From UBA6627 sp965248675 (GTDB lineage Bacteria; Chloroflexota; Dehalococcoidia; UBA2979), in contig CBDFJZ010000003.1 in assembly GCA_965248675.1 (NCBI GenBank), positions 1-64,000 on the forward strand: a stretch of 64,000 nt of DNA. Direction: 5' to 3'. Below the pieces are notes generated by a model, which ran no database searches, was not told where the DNA came from, and saw only the letters and a program-made list of their open reading frames with translations. This document shows positions 62,456 through 64,000 of this stretch, piece after piece (the stretch's first letter is position 1; the number at the start of each line of letters is the position of its first letter). The position numbers and the translations under genes were made by a program.

Positions 62456-64000
62456 GTGCACGTCCCGACCACCTCCGACGTCATGGTCGAGACGATGCTC
62501 AACTGGGGCGTGAAGCACGTCTTCGGCATGGTCGGTCACTCCAACCTCGGCTTCGCCGAGGCGATGCGGCGTGCCGAAGGCGAAGGGAAGCTCAGCTACC
62601 TCGGCATCCGCCACGAGGGCGCCGCCGCCTTCGCCGCCTCCGCCTACGCGAAGCTGACGGGCCAGCCGGCCGCCGTCGTCACGATCGCCGGACCCGGCGC
62701 CACGAACCTGATGACCGGCCTCTGGGACGCGCAGATGGATCGCGCGCCTGTGCTCGCTCTCACCGGCCAGGTCGCGGCGCAGGTGATGGGCCCCGGCGAC
62801 TTCCAGGAGATTGATCTGGCCTCCGCGTTCGAGGCAGTCACCACCTGGAGTCAGACGGTGATGCACGACAGCCGCCACACCGAGCTGATGAACCTCGCGC
62901 TCAAGCACGCGGTGCTCGACCGCGGCGTCGGCCACCTGATCCTCCCGAACGAGGTGCAGACGCTCCCCGCGCCCGACGGCGAGGCCGCCGGCAGTCCCGA
63001 CGGCCGCCTCCCGGACTTCGACGTCGCCCCCGCCCCCGAATCGATCGGTCGCGCCTGCAGACTGATCGGCGAGGCGAAGCGGCCTGCGATCGTCGTTGGT
63101 CACGGCGCGCGCTTCCACATGCCCGAGGTCCTCGAACTCGCGGAGCGCCTCGGCGCGCCCGTGCTCACGACCTTCAAGGGCAAGGGCCTGATCCACGACG
63201 ACCACCCGCTCGCCGCCGGCGTGCTCGGTCGCAGCGGCACCCCGGTCGCGAGTTGGATGATCAACGAGGCCGATCTGCTGATCGTCTTCGGCGCGTCCTT
63301 CTCGACCCACACCGGCATCGCGGAATATCAGCCGACGATCCAGGTCGACCTCGACCCGATGGCGCTCGGCAAGTTCCACCCCGTGACGGAGCCGGTGCTC
63401 GGCGAGATCGGCGTCAGCACCCGCCTGCTGCTCGCTGGCCTCGAGGACGACGGCGAGTGGGACGACCAGCGCGCCGAGCTGGCCGAACGCTGGTCGATCT
63501 GGCGCACAGAGAAGGTGCGCCGCGAACAAGACGACCGCGGCGAGGGCGTCAGCGGTGCCAGCCTCTTTGCGGCGCTCACGCGCCAGGCGCCGGATGACGC
63601 CGTGATCTCAGTGGACGTCGGCAACAACACCTACTCATTCGGGCGCTACTTCGAGTGCTCTGGCCAGTCCGTGCTGATGTCGGGCTACCTCGGATCGATC
63701 GGCTTCGGCCTGCCGGCGGCGATGGGCGCCTGGGCTGCGGCCCCGGACCGCACACAGATCGCCGTCTGCGGCGACGGCGGCCTCGGCCAGTACCTCGCCG
63801 AAGTGACCACCGCCGTGAAGTACGACATGGACATCACCATCGTCGTGCTCAACAACGGCGAGCTCGGAAAGATCAGCAAGGAACAGCAAGCCGAGCAGTT
63901 CGCGATCTGGCAAACCTCGCTGCACAACCCGAACTTCGCCGAGTACGCGGAGCTCTGCGGCGCCCTCGGCATCCGCGTCGAGGACAAGGCCGATCTCGAC
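62456..64000 (+). CDS. Thiamine-diphosphate-dependent enzyme (acetolactate synthase/pyruvate oxidase-like), cut by window edge
   Basis: 515 codons to the end of the window without a stop. N-terminal part: TTSDVMVETMLNWGVKHVFG, RHEGAAAFAASAYAKLTGQP with the catalytic Glu, TIAGPGATNLMTGLWDAQMD. Middle domain: RPAIVVGHGARFHMPEVLEL. C-terminal cofactor site: AVCGDGGLGQYLAEVTTAVK followed by VVLNNGELGKISKEQQ, i.e. GDGG to NN spacing of about 27. Decarboxylates a 2-oxo acid. FAD need is unclear. GTG 62456 is only a nominal start, since the frame is a continuation of the Rieske domain upstream. Confidence 0.87.
   Translation, partial: MHVPTTSDVMVETMLNWGVKHVFGMVGHSNLGFAEAMRRAEGEGKLSYLGIRHEGAAAFAASAYAKLTGQPAAVVTIAGPGATNLMTGLWDAQMDRAPVLALTGQVAAQVMGPGDFQEIDLASAFEAVTTWSQTVMHDSRHTELMNLALKHAVLDRGVGHLILPNEVQTLPAPDGEAAGSPDGRLPDFDVAPAPESIGRACRLIGEAKRPAIVVGHGARFHMPEVLELAERLGAPVLTTFKGKGLIHDDHPLAAGVLGRSGTPVASWMINEADLLIVFGASFSTHTGIAEYQPTIQVDLDPMALGKFHPVTEPVLGEIGVSTRLLLAGLEDDGEWDDQRAELAERWSIWRTEKVRREQDDRGEGVSGASLFAALTRQAPDDAVISVDVGNNTYSFGRYFECSGQSVLMSGYLGSIGFGLPAAMGAWAAAPDRTQIAVCGDGGLGQYLAEVTTAVKYDMDITIVVLNNGELGKISKEQQAEQFAIWQTSLHNPNFAEYAELCGALGIRVEDKADLD

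Overview
The window is a stretch of ordinary bacterial chromosome with very high GC and dense, strongly GC3-biased genes that often start at GTG or TTG and overlap by GTGA or ATGA. Nothing looks like phage, plasmid, IS or CRISPR. The gene set (classical menaquinone pathway, SUF with SufU and SufR, an LLM/F420-type oxidoreductase, a tungsten aldehyde:ferredoxin oxidoreductase, CoA-transferase, MmgE/PrpD and MaoC proteins) suggests a respiring, organic-acid-using bacterium of the Chloroflexota (Dehalococcoidia-like) or a deep actinobacterial group. The lineage is an inference, not a reading of a marker gene.

Layout. 1-9.0 kb: disrupted M3 peptidase with TetR, HxlR divergent from a quinone oxidoreductase, ketopantoate reductase, an MFS gene with an internal stop, LLM oxidoreductase, a Nif3-like fragment, GNAT and RNase D. 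9.0-11.5 kb: tungsten AOR operon with a MoaD-like protein. 11.7-18.6 kb: mixed housekeeping genes, including a DsbA/FrnE-like gene whose first active-site Cys codon is TGA followed by a SECIS-like hairpin. 18.6-26.2 kb: menF-D-H-A-C-E operon on the minus strand. 26.3-35.6 kb: DUF983, a secreted metzincin, a broken alcohol dehydrogenase, CoA-transferase, a broken methyltransferase, acyl-CoA synthetase and citrate synthase. 35.6-38.8 kb: SRPBCC-SRPBCC-ArsR-ABC operon with a 20-bp palindromic operator. 38.9-52.6 kb: scattered metabolic genes, a Lon-like protease, transporters and several gene remnants. 52.6-59.2 kb: sufR-C-B-D-Rieske-S-U-T operon. 59.6-64 kb: MaoC hydratase, FabG/PhaB-type reductase, YciH with a decayed upstream copy, TfoX-N protein, and a Rieske domain running into a thiamine-diphosphate enzyme cut by the window edge.

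Two themes stand out. The first is the UGA/SECIS-like arrangement at 16.8 kb, which makes a selenocysteine thioredoxin-fold protein a real possibility. The second is the number of reading-frame lesions (about nine in 64 kb: single-base length changes and stops standing where Tyr or Cys is expected). These could be sequencing or assembly error, or real gene decay. The second theme weakens confidence in the first, and both can be settled with reads and relatives.

Working together: the men operon supplies menaquinone for respiration, the SUF operon builds Fe-S clusters under SufR control, the AOR operon oxidises aldehydes to acids with ferredoxin, and acyl-CoA synthetase plus citrate synthase feed acids into the TCA cycle. 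The MaoC and SDR pair at 60 kb fits 3-hydroxyacyl-CoA or polyhydroxyalkanoate metabolism.
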